Assembly (NCBI GenBank): GCA_003254925.1
Contig: QANZ01022989.1
Span: forward strand, 107,367-171,366
Source of the DNA: Chamaecrista fasciculata
Lineage: Eukaryota; Streptophyta; Magnoliopsida; Fabales; Fabaceae
Reading direction: 5' to 3'
Length of the DNA stretch: 64,000 nt
Shown here piece after piece: positions 62,195-64,000 of this stretch. The notes beneath the pieces are model-generated. The model saw only the letters and a program-made list of their open reading frames with translations, was not told the origin of the DNA and ran no database searches. The stretch's first letter is position 1, and each line of letters opens with the position of its first letter. A program made the position numbers and the translations under genes.

Positions 62195-63874
62195 TTAAGC
62201 CGCTAAACTACCTTTTTCAGTCTCCACAACCTCACTTTCCATTTCCTTGACTGCTCTAACCAGGGCCCTAGTAATACCCTTGAGATGCAAGCCATTTTCT
62301 TTCATTTCCTCTTGGAGCTTCTCTGCCACTTTCCAATCCAAGGCCTTTAGGCATAAAGACTGGATCAACTTCTCATATTCATCAGCAGTTGGTCGGACGC
62401 CAAATTCCTTCATCTCTGACAATAACTCCAAAGCCTTTTCAAACTGCTCTAGCTTGCAATATCCTCGTATTAGTGTATGGTAAGTTGCAGGGCTAAGCTT
62501 AGAATGCTTCTTTTTGGCTTCTGTGAAGACTTTTGAAGCTTGTTCCATCTCACCACCATTTGAATACCCACTTATAACAACAGTATAGGAGTACACATCT
62601 GGCTTCAAGCCTCTAGTTTCCATTAGCTTGATCATCTCCAATGCCTGACCCAGTTCACCAGCTTTGGAATATCCTGTAATAACATAATTGAAAACGGCAT
62701 TTCCAGGAGGAGGACCATCCGCTATCATTTTCAAGATTAATTGCTTAGCTGCCTCAACGTCTTTGATCCTACACAAGGCCTGAACAACAGCTGAATATGG
62801 CTTTATTGCACGTTTTTTGGCCTCTCCACGAATATCATCTAACATCTCCAAAGCTAATTCTACAGTTTCGTTATTGTGACTGAGTTGACCAATTAAATTG
62901 CTAATTGTAGAGGTAAGTGGGAGCTGTTTCATCTCTCTTGCTGCCACATACACTGCATGGGCAGCTTTAGCGCTTCTCCCCTTGCAAAACCAAGATATTA
63001 TCTGACCAACTTTCTCACCATCGGGCAGGATTTGTGCATCAAACATCTTTTGAGACACAGACCAAGCCCAATCGAAAAATGATCGCCTACAAAGGGCTTC
63101 AATCGTAAAGTAATAGGTTTCTGCATTTGGAACACATCCGAATTCCTCAAAACTATTGAAGACATCAAATGCAGCTTTTCCTCTGCCTAATTTTGATAAA
63201 GAAACTATCAATTCATTGAGAATTACCACATTCAGTACCTCCTTCCCTTGCGCGTTGACATCCTTAATCAAGTCCCACAGAGAGTAGATTACTTTCTTCT
63301 TAAGACCAGTGCATATAGCCAGAGTAAGGGATTCGAGAACAGGGGCAGTGACTTCAAATGATTTATACATCCAAGCCCACCTGAAAAACCTGATAAGATT
63401 CTCTCCCAAAACAAGTGGGGTTTGAGTTACTTTCATGAAAAACTCCTGATTTGGCTCTAAATCCATGCCATTAAGACATGACTCAAAGGACCCATCGGCA
63501 CTACTTTGGAGAAGAGACAGCACGCTCTCCAACTTTTCCACGTCGATCTCGTCAGGTTGGGCAAACTGCATTTCGTTGGAAGAAATAGGCTCCGACGAGA
63601 TGGGGTCAGAGTGAGAGTGTTCATCGGCAAACTGCATTTCGTTGGAAGAAATAGGTTCCGACGAGATGGGGTCAGAGTCAGAATGAGAGTGTTCATCTGA
63701 GAAGAAACGAGGGTTCATGAAAGAACCAGGAAATTGAGAGGCAATCCATGTGGAGGAAGAAGGAGATTGAACTGCATTTCCCGGTGTGGAAAAAATCGCC
63801 CTAACATTAGGGATTCGGGGTTGGAAAGCATTTAAGTGCCGAAAAGCGTGTCTTGCAAACGCCGACCTCCACAT
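62195..63874 (-). CDS. Mitochondrial pentatricopeptide repeat protein (P-type)
   Basis: Predicted 559-aa, single-exon PPR protein. PPR proteins bind organelle RNA through 35-residue helical repeats. The ATG at 63874 is chosen because the longer frame opens only with GTG and this start gives an Arg-rich, acid-poor presequence (MWRSAFARHAFRHL...), typical of mitochondrial import. About eight PPR motifs run from roughly residue 230 to the end; clear examples are 'FNYVITGYSKAGELGQALEM', 'YSYTVVISGYSNGGEMEQA' and 'YHTLIRGYCKLEQFEKALEL'. No E, DYW or SMR domain follows, so it is P-class. An acidic Ser/His-rich segment near the N-terminus is tandemly duplicated. It may correspond to Arabidopsis At3g02650, by recall only. 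Confidence 0.92.
   Translation of the reverse strand: MWRSAFARHAFRHLNAFQPRIPNVRAIFSTPGNAVQSPSSSTWIASQFPGSFMNPRFFSDEHSHSDSDPISSEPISSNEMQFADEHSHSDPISSEPISSNEMQFAQPDEIDVEKLESVLSLLQSSADGSFESCLNGMDLEPNQEFFMKVTQTPLVLGENLIRFFRWAWMYKSFEVTAPVLESLTLAICTGLKKKVIYSLWDLIKDVNAQGKEVLNVVILNELIVSLSKLGRGKAAFDVFNSFEEFGCVPNAETYYFTIEALCRRSFFDWAWSVSQKMFDAQILPDGEKVGQIISWFCKGRSAKAAHAVYVAAREMKQLPLTSTISNLIGQLSHNNETVELALEMLDDIRGEAKKRAIKPYSAVVQALCRIKDVEAAKQLILKMIADGPPPGNAVFNYVITGYSKAGELGQALEMIKLMETRGLKPDVYSYTVVISGYSNGGEMEQASKVFTEAKKKHSKLSPATYHTLIRGYCKLEQFEKALELLSEMKEFGVRPTADEYEKLIQSLCLKALDWKVAEKLQEEMKENGLHLKGITRALVRAVKEMESEVVETEKGSLAA
63560..63697 (-). repeat. In-frame tandem duplication within the PPR gene
   Basis: Two adjacent units of 66 and 72 bp encode 'DEHSHSDPISSEPISSNEMQ' and a version with an extra Ser-Asp. 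They lie between the presequence and the PPR array, and they differ by one substitution and a 6-bp in-frame indel. Confidence 0.93.
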
Positions 63875-64000
63875 CACCGTAATTAGGTCGGAAACAGAAA
63901 CGAAATCTAAGAAATCGGCGTACTTGTGAGCTTCGATTGAAGATCGTAGAGATTCACACAGACGGCGGCGGCAACCATGTAGGGGACTCACAATATGGTG

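Overview
The window is nuclear DNA of a dicot plant. The evidence is the gene content (a TIC22-type chloroplast import protein, a cell-wall XTH, a TPD1-like secreted protein, a family-75 UGT, a TMK receptor kinase, an SBT3-type subtilase, a chloroplast aspartokinase-homoserine dehydrogenase and a mitochondrial PPR protein), GT-AG introns, AT-rich spacers and dense plant MITEs. Single N bases inside a CT run and a T run suggest a draft assembly. The species cannot be named from the sequence.

Layout. 1-900: two foldback elements. 1088-4456 (+): TIC22-like, 7 exons. 4457-10368: long spacer with a tRNA-derived SINE and a foldback element. 10369-11978 (+): XTH15/16-like, 3 exons. 13293-17567 (-): plant-specific protein of unknown function, 9 exons, with one exon type triplicated. 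18378-19549: two related foldback elements. 20362-20857 (-): TPD1-like. 22585-22735: orphan copy of the promoter and leader of the neighbouring UGT. 23533-24963 (+): intact UGT75-type gene with a foldback element directly after its stop codon. 25500-33000: repeat-rich spacer with two GC-cored Harbinger-like elements and a possible Helitron end. 33290-36418 (+): TMK-type receptor kinase. 37030-41350: repeats. 43564-47529 (+): subtilase, 10 exons. 48323-57374 (-): AK-HSDH, 18 exons, convergent with the subtilase. 57650-60840: foldback element, a 505-bp tandem duplication carrying a SINE, and a Stowaway MITE. 62195-63874 (-): PPR protein, one exon.

The genes are independent plant housekeeping and signalling genes; there is no operon or biosynthetic cluster. 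All nine reading frames assemble intact by hand splicing. The most unusual signal is in the spacers. At least seven foldback families unrelated in detailed sequence share one architecture: near-complete palindromes whose arms are built from about 30-nt units starting with a GGTCCC/GGTACC/GTCCCC-like phrase. Most have exact 9-bp target-site duplications, as in Mutator-like elements. No autonomous transposase gene is visible. No CRISPR array, rRNA gene or true tRNA gene was seen.
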